Source: a virus. Taken from it: DNA of 50,552 nucleotides. The notes beneath the pieces were generated by a model. That model made no database searches, was not told the origin of the DNA, and was given only the letters and a program-made list of their open reading frames with translations. This document shows, piece after piece, positions 42,274 through 49,796 of this stretch. The stretch lies in IMG/VR virus record IMGVR_UViG_3300042567_001324, positions 1 through 50,552 of that record, one strand, 5' to 3'. A program made the position numbers and the translations under genes. Each line of letters opens with the position of its first letter. Position 1 is the stretch's first letter.

Positions 42274-43124
42274 TAGGTCCCCCATTCATTTTTAAATAGT
42301 GGTACTTGCAATCTATCACTATATCTTAGGCCATGTTGCATGGCCAATTCTGCCACTCTGCGATTGTTTAGACTGTACACACTCTCAACACCACCAACAG
42401 GCATTAGATACACAGGACCTGTGAATCCCGCTTGTCTATAGGCCTGCACAGTCCATACAGCTTCTTCAACATCGGCCTCTGTGGCTACTACCAATTTGAG
42501 ATAGGTATGTCCGTATTTTTCATAATTGCACACAATATCAGGCCGAATAGCTTCGTCTCTACTTTCTCCCGAGCAACTTAGCTTGGTACTGACACTAAAA
42601 GTCACTTCACGTTTGACGCCACTGGCAAATTCCCACTTGGTCAAATACTGTGCAAACTCAGTTGACAGTTCTTGAGTACCATTTGTTTCAAATGTAATCT
42701 CTTTGAGCGTGGCCATTTCTGGTTGTTCTAGCAAGTCGGGATATGCACGTTGCCACCCCAGCAGCGGTTCACCACCTGTGATCACAAGATGTTCGTCTCT
42801 CCACTCTTTGAATGGCAAGGTCTCTACAATAGACTTGGCAATCACATCAGTATCGTATGTGGCGGAAAGATCTTTGAATCTTGGATCCCAAGACGCATAA
42901 CTGTCACATCCTGTACTCACTAACGGTAGTTCGTGATAGAATTTAAAGTCTGCAACACGATCAGCAATGGCCTCTACTTCAGTGCTGGCCTGACCAGCAG
43001 GCATACCAAAGCCGGCGCATTTGAAGTTGCATCCAAATGTTCTCAAGAACACACTAGGCACACCCATATAACGGCCTTCACCTTGGATACTGTAAAACAA
43101 TTCTGCTATCTTGAGTTTACTCAT
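42273..43124 (-). CDS. queE: 7-carboxy-7-deazaguanine synthase-like radical SAM enzyme
   Basis: A 283-residue protein from the ATG at 43124 (ATGA with queD). SIQGEGRYMGVPSVFLRTFG is the family start. The cluster cysteines are C32 and C36 (CNFKC), but a Phe stands where the third is normally found. A third Cys, C73, occurs in GCDSYASWDP, which resembles the C-D-T-x-Y of classic QueE, so an insertion of ~34 residues seems to split the motif. LVITGGEPLLGW and TFETNGTQ follow. It converts 6-carboxytetrahydropterin to the 7-deazaguanine precursor. Confidence 0.85.
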   Translation of the reverse strand: MSKLKIAELFYSIQGEGRYMGVPSVFLRTFGCNFKCAGFGMPAGQASTEVEAIADRVADFKFYHELPLVSTGCDSYASWDPRFKDLSATYDTDVIAKSIVETLPFKEWRDEHLVITGGEPLLGWQRAYPDLLEQPEMATLKEITFETNGTQELSTEFAQYLTKWEFASGVKREVTFSVSTKLSCSGESRDEAIRPDIVCNYEKYGHTYLKLVVATEADVEEAVWTVQAYRQAGFTGPVYLMPVGGVESVYSLNNRRVAELAMQHGLRYSDRLQVPLFKNEWGT

Positions 43125-43624
43125 ACAAACAAGTCCTCGTTCCATTCACGATGGCCTTCTCTAAAAGCCATGTTGCTTTGTGTTTCGCGCACTTCTACTC
43201 GGTAGCACCACAATCGTTCTGCTTCTGATTGCCCCCACATGTCAGGGATGTACACTCCATTAACATATTTGTAAAGTTGGTCAGCCAGGCCTTCGCAACC
43301 TAATCTAGGTAGTATGGTCAGCTTGGCTAGCTTGCGCCGTTCCATTTCTTTGTAGAACTCCAGCTCAGGATCATCCTCAGCTACCAGCAGGGTATGATCA
43401 AACTGGCTTTCGAGTACGCTTTTGAGTTCTTTAAGCCCACCATAATCAGCAGCCCAGTTGCGGGCATCAAGATTATTAGTACCAAAATAAAACTTCATGC
43501 TAAAACTATAACCGTGAATCAGGTTGCAATGGCTATCGGCTCGCCATTGACGGTATGCTACCGGAAAGGCATTGTGATACTCTTTGGTACTGGTAAATTT
43601 GTATTGTACTGGTTGTAGTGTCAT
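43121..43624 (-). CDS. queD: 6-carboxytetrahydropterin synthase-like protein
   Basis: A 167-residue member of the PTPS/QueD family. DSHCNLIHGYSFSMKFYFG aligns with the C-x-x-L-H-G-H motif of classic QueD, giving the catalytic Cys and one His but Tyr for the second. The upstream zinc His of A-A-H-R-L appears as VAYRQW. FDHTLLV supplies the D-H pair and GCEGLADQLYKYV the Glu block. Two zinc ligands therefore appear changed. It makes the QueE substrate from dihydroneopterin triphosphate. Translation is coupled to queE. Confidence 0.8.
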   Translation of the reverse strand: MTLQPVQYKFTSTKEYHNAFPVAYRQWRADSHCNLIHGYSFSMKFYFGTNNLDARNWAADYGGLKELKSVLESQFDHTLLVAEDDPELEFYKEMERRKLAKLTILPRLGCEGLADQLYKYVNGVYIPDMWGQSEAERLWCYRVEVRETQSNMAFREGHREWNEDLFV

Positions 43625-43633
43625 TGTATTGCT

Positions 43634-43672
43634 CCTATGTGTAATAATAACATAGGCTGTAGAATTTGTAAA
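43634..43672 (-). promoter_or_regulatory. queD promoter nested in a hairpin that overlaps the ribosome binding site
   Basis: On the minus strand: TTTACA (5/6, plus 43667-43672), a 17-base spacer, then TATTAT (5/6, plus 43644-43649). A 7-bp inverted repeat, CCTATGT and ACATAGG (plus 43634-43640 and 43650-43656), encloses the -10 box. The downstream arm continues into AGGAG, the queD ribosome binding site. Confidence 0.55.
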
Positions 43673-43711
43673 GCGGGATAAAGCCAGAAAGGCCGCTGTG
43701 TAGAATTATAT

Positions 43712-45199
43712 TTATGTTTGTTTTAGTAACATATATCTATTTTGTGGATTTTTAAAACTTACAAAACTCTGTTCAATTGAGGACAGTGAAAAACCAGCAT
43801 TCCATAATGGCCAGCTGTATTTAATACCTTCTTCCATAATTCTCAGATGGCGGCGGACTCGTTCTTTAAAGTCAAACTCTGGTCTTGCAGGATCTAACCA
43901 AAATTTTGTATTCATATGCCCGGTAGCTGCGTCTTGTTGAAAAACAAAATTTTTATTAATTGCAATTGACTCTAAATGTGTATCGGGCAACACACTTAAT
44001 AGATTTAAAGTTTCGACCCCAATAATAGTACCACTTGCAACATATTTTTGCCATCTAGAAAACATTTGTAATGTCTCATTATAATCTTCAATGGTTTCAG
44101 ATATGTATCCTGTAAAGAATAAAAAAAGAATCTCGATGCCATGTTTTTGAAAATTTTCTAAATAAAATTCAATGTCATCATTGGTAAATTTTTTACCAAT
44201 TTCAAATCTAATCCGATCACACCCAGATTCAATACCAGCATATAATCGTTTTCCTCCTCCTTCTTTGATCAAATCAAAATGATCTTTTGGAGTAGTTTCC
44301 TTGGATCGTATTATATATTGTCCGGACCACGATATTGGTGTGTGAAATCTATAATTAGCTAAAGTATTGCACATGTCGTTAAATGCCTTAAAACTGCCGT
44401 TTATTAGACTGTCTGCAAAGTAAAAATCAGTAACTCCGTATGTTTCGTAATGTTGTATAATTTCGCTAGCAATGTTCTGACCTGATCTAAATTGATATTT
44501 GGGAGTTGTTACTCTAACGTCACAGAACGTACAATCTCTAACACATCCTCTGCTGCCAATAATATTAAATTCTAATTTGTTTTCATCGTTACGATACGCT
44601 GTTAAGTCATAGTATGAATAATCCGGAAACGGATACTGATCCAAATTAGTTATCTGTACAAAGTCCAAATTTCCTATACCTGGACCTGAGCTATGCTTGA
44701 AATATTGTATTAGCGATTCTTCGGCCTCGCCTACAATATACTCATCAATTAGATTATTGTCTTTAAGAATAGTACCATAAGTTTTACTATTTCCAATTAC
44801 TCTTTTAATTCCTGCACCACCAATTATAATTTTAGCCTTGGATTTTTTCCTAATGCTTGGTAATAGAATATTAGTAAATGATTGTGCCAGATATGAAAAT
44901 AAACTAACTATAATGTAATCAAAACTACTAACTTGAATCTGATCTAGATAATTTAGTAACCATTGATTAATTATTTCTTTTTGGTCTGCGGAATAATCAG
45001 ACACCATCTCGTAAAAAACATCGTCAAAAAAAGAATCAGGTTTATTGATATTTCTTAAATATTCACGTAAGTGTATATTCATATCTTTGGCCGAGACATC
45101 GTGCCCAATACTAGCACAGAGACTCGCTAATATTGCGCCACTTAACGGAGGCCGTAGATGATCAAGAGGCGGCACATGTAATATTAACGTCTTAATCAT
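43712..45199 (-). CDS. B12-binding-type radical SAM protein
   Basis: A 495-residue protein. The N-terminal ~180 residues resemble a cobalamin-binding Rossmann domain (GAILASLCASIGHDVSAKDM; FDYIIVSLFSYLAQS; KIIIGGAGIK; VGEAEESL), but the D-x-H-x-x-G cobalt-ligand motif is not seen. GSRGCVRDCTFCDVR holds the CX3CX2C radical SAM motif, followed by FYFADSLINGS and GIESGCDRIRFEIGK. The family performs methylation or ring chemistry on lipids, sugars and tetrapyrroles. The gene is AT-rich. Confidence 0.8.
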   Translation of the reverse strand: MIKTLILHVPPLDHLRPPLSGAILASLCASIGHDVSAKDMNIHLREYLRNINKPDSFFDDVFYEMVSDYSADQKEIINQWLLNYLDQIQVSSFDYIIVSLFSYLAQSFTNILLPSIRKKSKAKIIIGGAGIKRVIGNSKTYGTILKDNNLIDEYIVGEAEESLIQYFKHSSGPGIGNLDFVQITNLDQYPFPDYSYYDLTAYRNDENKLEFNIIGSRGCVRDCTFCDVRVTTPKYQFRSGQNIASEIIQHYETYGVTDFYFADSLINGSFKAFNDMCNTLANYRFHTPISWSGQYIIRSKETTPKDHFDLIKEGGGKRLYAGIESGCDRIRFEIGKKFTNDDIEFYLENFQKHGIEILFLFFTGYISETIEDYNETLQMFSRWQKYVASGTIIGVETLNLLSVLPDTHLESIAINKNFVFQQDAATGHMNTKFWLDPARPEFDFKERVRRHLRIMEEGIKYSWPLWNAGFSLSSIEQSFVSFKNPQNRYMLLKQT

Positions 45200-45728
45200 C
45201 TAATGTTTTTTTTATTTGGGCAATCTTATTTGATATTGTTTGGTGATCAAATTTATCACGACCGCTATATGTCTGAGATGTCAACACATGATTTTTTATA
45301 AACTTCTCCTGTATGATCCAATTTAAAACTGGGTTAGTAACAGCAATTTTGATGGTACCATTTGTATAAAATCCCTTGGTGTTAAAAAGACCAACCTTGT
45401 GGTCAATCATAATTGGAAGATTTCTAATCCAGACTTCCTCCATTGATATGTCGTTTATTTTAAAATTGTTAAACACAACGGATTTATCAGCAAGAATGTT
45501 TCTATCCAAATCTAGCACAGTGTCCCAAACACCATCCTGACCAAATTTTTTGCCTATGCCAGAAATTTCAATTAAGTAGCTGTTTGATTCTGGTGCAACA
45601 ACGCTTAAAATTTGATTACCTTGAATTTCTCCGTTAAAATGTAGCATATTGTTTATTTTTATATTTAACGTAGGCCAAGATGCTCCCTGATTGCCGGTAA
45701 CATCAAGCAGTAGGGTTAATGCCACCAT
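45192..45728 (-). CDS. Protein of unknown function, possibly a beta-sandwich carbohydrate-binding module
   Basis: A 178-residue protein. LTLLLDVTGNQGASWPTLNI and SYLIEISGIGKKFGQDGVWD suggest alternating beta strands with exposed acidic loops, like small carbohydrate-binding modules; this is inference from pattern alone. FNNFKINDISMEEVWI adds another strand pair. It overlaps the phosphoribosyltransferase gene before it and the B12-type radical SAM gene after it. Confidence 0.4.
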   Translation of the reverse strand: MVALTLLLDVTGNQGASWPTLNIKINNMLHFNGEIQGNQILSVVAPESNSYLIEISGIGKKFGQDGVWDTVLDLDRNILADKSVVFNNFKINDISMEEVWIRNLPIMIDHKVGLFNTKGFYTNGTIKIAVTNPVLNWIIQEKFIKNHVLTSQTYSGRDKFDHQTISNKIAQIKKTLDD

Positions 45729-46267
45729 GACTCGTACGGGAACTCAATCCATACGTCCTGTTCGGATTTGTTGATCTCTTCGCCAACATAGCTGGTACTG
45801 ATGTTGGATTCGCTAGCAAGATTATCATACAGCACAGCAAATCGCACATTGTTGCCCCAAACATGTTCCCAGTCTGGATCAGCTGGCAAACAACTGCCTT
45901 GCCAATCTTGCATGATCCAGTTGATAGTAGCGCCGCTGTCATTGATATCATCAACAATTAATATTTTTTTAGCAAATGTAGGGTCGCTACGCTTGCTAAT
46001 ACCTTCACGGAACGGACCTTCGGGTATGTATCCAAATGCATCCTCGGCCATCCAGCAGTTGCTTTCGCACTGCCCGCCATCACGTAAACTGACCTTGAGC
46101 ATTTCGCAAGGGACGTCAAAGTAATGACTAATCATCACAGCAGGAACAGCGCCGCCACGAGTGATGCCCACAACATAATCGGGGCGCCAATCATCAACAG
46201 CAATGTCTCTACAAATTTTACCCACAAGCCCAGTTAACGCTTTATTAGTGACAATTAATTTATTCAT
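45716..46267 (-). CDS. Phosphoribosyltransferase
   Basis: A 183-residue type I phosphoribosyltransferase. ILIVDDINDSGATIN is the PRPP-binding motif; YVVGITRGGAVPAVMIS is the Arg/Gly loop of the xanthine-guanine group. EMLKVSLRD and the Trp/Glu-rich end complete the fold. It may salvage a purine or a modified base. It lies between FolE and QueD/QueE, so a link to 7-deazaguanine handling is possible but not shown. TAATG couples it to the upstream gene. Confidence 0.8.
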   Translation of the reverse strand: MNKLIVTNKALTGLVGKICRDIAVDDWRPDYVVGITRGGAVPAVMISHYFDVPCEMLKVSLRDGGQCESNCWMAEDAFGYIPEGPFREGISKRSDPTFAKKILIVDDINDSGATINWIMQDWQGSCLPADPDWEHVWGNNVRFAVLYDNLASESNISTSYVGEEINKSEQDVWIEFPYESWWH

Positions 46268-46455
46268 TAGTCACGTTCCATTTCAGCTGCTTCCTTGATG
46301 AGGGCTGTCAGTTCCGCAAAGTCCTTGCAAAGAACTTTGGCAGTAACCCATTCTTCGTTGCTGTTGCGTCCACCAACTTCAACCATGTAGCCATTGTCAT
46401 ACATGTAGACAGTGAAGTGGTCGTTACATTTTGTTAGTTTATTGTTGAGTTTCAT
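46267..46455 (-). CDS. Small protein of unknown function
   Basis: A 62-residue protein with a short beta-rich core (HFTVYMYDNGYMVEVGGRNS) and a helical end (FAELTALIKEAAEMERD). A small phage-type protein with no known function. Its stop overlaps the ATG of the phosphoribosyltransferase. Confidence 0.5.
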   Translation of the reverse strand: MKLNNKLTKCNDHFTVYMYDNGYMVEVGGRNSNEEWVTAKVLCKDFAELTALIKEAAEMERD

Positions 46456-46473
46456 TGCATCTCCGTGATTGAT

Positions 46474-46776
46474 TTATTTCTTCCAAAATTTGGCCTTGTC
46501 TAAAGCGGTTTTCTTTGGTTCTGATTTTTGCGGTGGCTCGGGTTCAGGTGGTGTTGTTCGAACAGGCAAATCTGATTTAAGCATGTTTTTGATCAACAGC
46601 ACTGTTCTTTCTAATTCCTTGTCGGCTATTACTTTGATAGCCAATAATTTACTATCGTAATTGTTTGCACCATCAAGCAAGCCGGCTGGTACTTTCATTG
46701 TTTTTTTTGGTTTAAGTGAGTCTAGTTGTTTCTTTAATGCTGCTGCGTCATTGTTATTATTATTTTCGTCGGACAC
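46474..46776 (-). CDS. Small charged protein of unknown function, GTG start
   Basis: A 100-residue protein. Start is GTG at 46776 with AGGA at a 7-base spacing. The Asn-rich N-terminus, the helix NYDSKLLAIKVIADKELERT and the Pro/Glu/Lys-rich tail suggest a flexible adaptor protein. Its ribosome binding site can pair with part of the hairpin at the end of folE. Confidence 0.5.
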   Translation of the reverse strand: MSDENNNNNDAAALKKQLDSLKPKKTMKVPAGLLDGANNYDSKLLAIKVIADKELERTVLLIKNMLKSDLPVRTTPPEPEPPQKSEPKKTALDKAKFWKK

Positions 46777-46783
46777 TTTATTT

Positions 46784-46819
46784 TCCTATCAAACTAGATA
46801 GGACAAATATCCTATCTAG
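46784..46819 (-). promoter_or_regulatory. Two alternative RNA hairpins between folE and the next gene
   Basis: In the minus-strand RNA, arm 1 (CUAGAUAGGA, plus 46810-46819) pairs with arm 2 (UCCUAUCUAG, plus 46794-46803). Arm 2 also pairs with arm 3 (GAUAGGA, plus 46784-46790), which contains the AGGA ribosome binding site of the GTG-started gene. The two hairpins exclude each other. The folE stop codon lies in arm 1. Confidence 0.5.
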
Positions 46820-47621
46820 GTGCAAACTCCTGTTGCAATTTAATGTTGTCGAAGAATTCCTTCTTAACACTGGAGTCGGTTTTAAACGCACCCTGAAGAA
46901 CTGTAGTTTGTGTCAAACTACTATGTGCCATAATGCCACGGTTTTCACAACACCCGTGCGTTGCTTGAATATAAACTGCAACATTCTCACTGCCTGTTGC
47001 TGACATAATTTCTCGAGCAATATCATTACATAGCTCTTCTTGCAACGTACCTCGCCTAGCACACCATTGTGCTATACGTGTATATTTACTCAAGCCAATT
47101 AATTTTTGGGCTGCAATGATACCAATATAGGCAACTCCAGCCACTGGCTGGTGATGGTGGCTGCACATGCTGCGTAACTCACTGCGTACAACCAGCATAC
47201 CGTCGTAACGATCTGCACTATCATTGGGAAAAGCCGTTGCTTCGGGTGCAGTTTCGTACCTGCCTGCCATTATTTCGTTAAAATACATCTTGGCAAGTCT
47301 ACGTGCGGTGCCTTGGCTGTTGGGATCTGTTTCGCGATCAATTAGTAATGCATCTAATACCCCCTCAAATGCTTCTGTGGCTTCATTGATCAAATGTTCG
47401 CGATCTGAATTGGCCACATAGTCGCTGATGTTGTCGCCTGCCCAGAAGCGTTTGTTGTCAGCTCGCATTCGTTCACGTAGGGCAGCACTCAGCAGTTTTT
47501 CTTTTTTAACACCAGGTTGGTCTACTGCACGAACGTACAATGGTGATGGTACTACTAAAGGTACAAACTCTGTTGGTGGTGGTTGATTTAATACTGGATC
47601 TGGGGTAAATTCTGTTGTCAA
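46812..47621 (-). CDS. folE: GTP cyclohydrolase I
   Basis: A 269-residue protein from TTG at 47621, where CGGAG lies at a 7-base spacing; an upstream TTG at 47654 would add 11 residues. MCSHHHQPVAGVAYIG and HGCCENRGIMAHSS give the zinc Cys/His and active-site blocks. SKYTRIAQWCARRGTLQEEL is typical. The N-terminus is ~60 residues longer than in bacterial FolE. It makes dihydroneopterin triphosphate, the start of both folate and 7-deazaguanine synthesis, so it feeds queD/queE nearby. Confidence 0.9.
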   Translation of the reverse strand: MTTEFTPDPVLNQPPPTEFVPLVVPSPLYVRAVDQPGVKKEKLLSAALRERMRADNKRFWAGDNISDYVANSDREHLINEATEAFEGVLDALLIDRETDPNSQGTARRLAKMYFNEIMAGRYETAPEATAFPNDSADRYDGMLVVRSELRSMCSHHHQPVAGVAYIGIIAAQKLIGLSKYTRIAQWCARRGTLQEELCNDIAREIMSATGSENVAVYIQATHGCCENRGIMAHSSLTQTTVLQGAFKTDSSVKKEFFDNIKLQQEFAPR

Positions 47622-47657
47622 TTGTGTTCTCCGAGTTAAGGACGTGGATGTCAAAGT

Positions 47658-47681
47658 ATTAATATCTCTTGAGATATTAAT
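47658..47681. repeat. Inverted repeat upstream of folE
   Basis: ATTAATATCTC and GAGATATTAAT are exact reverse complements separated by two bases (24 bp in total), 37-60 bases before the TTG at 47621. A repressor operator or a short RNA hairpin is possible. Confidence 0.5.
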
Positions 47682-47692
47682 TTAGATTTTAT

Positions 47693-47748
47693 CTTATTAG
47701 TAAATTCTGTATTGTTTATATTTTAGCAGTATTCACTAATAAGAGCAA
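47693..47748 (-). promoter_or_regulatory. Candidate folE promoter inside an inverted repeat
   Basis: On the minus strand: TTGCTC (4/6, plus 47743-47748), a 17-base spacer, TAAAAT (5/6, plus 47720-47725) preceded by TGC. The arms CTTATTAGT and ACTAATAAG (plus 47693-47701 and 47735-47743) enclose the -10 box. The ribosome binding site lies far outside the hairpin. Confidence 0.45.
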
Positions 47749-47751
47749 AAA

Positions 47752-48879
47752 TTATTCTTCCCAAACATATGGGCCAGATTTTTGTACAGCAAAAGTTAAA
47801 TACGATTCAATTTTTTCTAAATCTGCTGAAGTTTTTAAACTAGTAACTTCGTTAGCAAAGTGTAATTCAACTCCTAAGTCTAACGCCAAATTTAAAATTT
47901 CTTTGCGTCTTTCTGCATCGTCGGTTAACGAATATATACTACACATTACTATACCGTCTGGCTTTTGTTTGATGTAATGTTCTAGTGCTGGTTGCCAATC
48001 CATATGCTCGTTGTCTGTTAGATAATCATTATAACTAATTTTATTTTTTACACAATATTGTTCTATAATAGAACGTTGCATAGGTAATGTTTGCCATTTA
48101 CTAAAAGCACTACTCCATCCTGCATAAGTAACAAATTTTCTTCCGGTATTATCCGAAATCCTTGCACCTTCGTAGTCGCCTGGTAACCGCATAAATCCTC
48201 CTGGGTTTCTACGCAAATATTCTTCTCCTTCAACCAGGATACGCATATCCATACTGACTCTAGTATAATTTTCTTTATTGTCTACATTACCGTGCAAGTG
48301 TTCTTGTAAAAATAAGTGACTTTGGCCTGTATTCAAGGTTACTGGTTGTGCATAACGTAAACATTCTTTTTCAAATTTTTCTAAGCTCCATTTTTCACTT
48401 AACACTTGCTTAGTAAGTTGCCTACTAATAGCTAAATCTAATATCCACATAGTATTAGTTTTCTCTGCGCGAGTAAAAGGTGTCCAAATGGTTCTGCAAC
48501 CTCTACCATTGCCTACAAATATGCCCTGATGAAACCATAATCTGCGTCCTGCCTGTGCCTGATTAGGTATAACGACTCGTAGCGTACCTTGTCGTTGTAT
48601 TAAATACTTTTTATAATTAATTCGTTGTGGAATATATTCTTCTACAAATTTATCAAATTTCTCCATGAAATCTTTTCTGCTGCATGCATTTTGCACATGG
48701 GCCGCAACCTTGACTATTTCAGCAGGATTTAGAACTTCGTGTAAAGTTTCTAGTTCTTTTACGTGTGGCATTATTTCTTGTATAATAGACAATGCCCAAG
48801 CAGGCCAATTATACTTTCCTAAATTATAATTTAGAGTTTTGTTATTCCACTCTTTTTCGGTTATTTTTAGTTCTGTCAT
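47752..48879 (-). CDS. 2OG-Fe(II) oxygenase-like/LIC12192-like fusion of a sporadic carbohydrate cluster type
   Basis: A 375-residue protein. Residues ~105-235 hold RRLWFHQGIFVGNGRGCRTI, then EKTNTMWILD, FLQEHLHGNVDN and RVSMDMRI, an order consistent with a 2-oxoglutarate/Fe(II) oxygenase (His ligand, downstream His-Gly, Arg-x-Ser). Residues ~260-370 (KFVTYAGWSSAFSKWQTLPM; IEQYCVKNKISYNDYLTDNE; GIVMCSIYSL; ELHFANEVTSL) resemble the small LIC12192-type protein of sporadic carbohydrate clusters. I recall the two as separate genes; here they appear fused. It is coupled to the epimerase gene (ATGA). Confidence 0.55.
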   Translation of the reverse strand: MTELKITEKEWNNKTLNYNLGKYNWPAWALSIIQEIMPHVKELETLHEVLNPAEIVKVAAHVQNACSRKDFMEKFDKFVEEYIPQRINYKKYLIQRQGTLRVVIPNQAQAGRRLWFHQGIFVGNGRGCRTIWTPFTRAEKTNTMWILDLAISRQLTKQVLSEKWSLEKFEKECLRYAQPVTLNTGQSHLFLQEHLHGNVDNKENYTRVSMDMRILVEGEEYLRRNPGGFMRLPGDYEGARISDNTGRKFVTYAGWSSAFSKWQTLPMQRSIIEQYCVKNKISYNDYLTDNEHMDWQPALEHYIKQKPDGIVMCSIYSLTDDAERRKEILNLALDLGVELHFANEVTSLKTSADLEKIESYLTFAVQKSGPYVWEE

Positions 48880-49796
48880 TGATTTTTCCTTAAAAATTTT
48901 AATAAATCAATAGTGTCATTGATACCGTTACTAAGGCTAACTTTAGGTTTCCACCCTAAAGTTTGTGTGATTAAATTATGATCGCTGTTTAGGTAATAGA
49001 GTTCACCAGGCCTAATAGGTTTTGAATCCCAAATAATTTTTCCTTGCCAGTTCAATTTATTAGCAATTAATTGTGCATAATCCTTGATCTTAATAGGATT
49101 GTCTGGTCCTAATGTGAAAGTTTTGCCTTCGCACAAGGTAGGATTATTAATTACTTGCTCCCATGCGTCAACTAAATCATCAATGTAGATAAAGTTTCTA
49201 TAAGGTTCTGCGTATCCTAAAGAAATTTCGTTAGGATTACTTAACATTTGTGAAATAATTTGTTCAGTTACAAAAAAGTTATTATCTTTTCTGCCGTAGC
49301 TATTTGTTTGCCTAATTATTGTAAACGGTAAATTTAAACAACGTCTAGCATATTCTAAATATTTTTCAACGCCAAATTTAGCAATAGAATATGGAGCATT
49401 GGGACTGGGTATAGTGTGTTCGTTAAACGCTATAAATTTATCAGGAATCAAATTTAGTTTTACTTCGTCGCTAATTGGTTGCCACCCATATACCTCCATT
49501 GTGCTAGCAAAAACAAAGTTTTTTAAATTTTTAAGTTTACTAGCGGTTTCAATTAAGTTAACGCTACCTACATAATTAATTTGACTGAAAGTAATTTGTT
49601 CGTAAAAGCTTTGTTCAACTTCTGTTCTAGCAGCTAGATGAACTATTATTTCTGGATTGGACTCTATTACTTCTTTAGTTACTTCGGCAAAATTAAGTAA
49701 ATCATTTTTTAAAAAATGTAACTCATTATTATGCCCAAGTCTAGCAGATAGGTAGGATCCTATAAAACCGGAATGTCCGGTAATTAAAATTTTCAT
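48876..49796 (-). CDS. NAD-dependent epimerase/dehydratase (GDP-mannose dehydratase-like SDR)
   Basis: A 306-residue nucleotide-sugar enzyme. ITGHSGFIGSYL carries GxxGxxG. YSIAK in NAPYSIAKFGVEKYLE is the catalytic Tyr and Lys. RQTNSYGRKDNNFFVTEQII and YRNFIYIDDLVDAWEQVI are substrate-binding segments typical of NDP-sugar dehydratases. AT-rich. Part of a coupled three-gene set with its neighbours. Confidence 0.85.
   Translation of the reverse strand: MKILITGHSGFIGSYLSARLGHNNELHFLKNDLLNFAEVTKEVIESNPEIIVHLAARTEVEQSFYEQITFSQINYVGSVNLIETASKLKNLKNFVFASTMEVYGWQPISDEVKLNLIPDKFIAFNEHTIPSPNAPYSIAKFGVEKYLEYARRCLNLPFTIIRQTNSYGRKDNNFFVTEQIISQMLSNPNEISLGYAEPYRNFIYIDDLVDAWEQVINNPTLCEGKTFTLGPDNPIKIKDYAQLIANKLNWQGKIIWDSKPIRPGELYYLNSDHNLITQTLGWKPKVSLSNGINDTIDLLKFLRKNQ

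Noticed and set aside
42050-42319. 89-codon minus-strand frame over the DUF2061 gene
   Set aside because: The alternative frame at 42070-42273 matches DUF2061 and has the TAATG junction; this one does not.
43709-43716. Third CATAAATA octamer as a queD late promoter
   Set aside because: It overlaps a stop codon and lies ~85 bases from the queD ATG, farther than the other two; a better-placed sigma70-like promoter is present.
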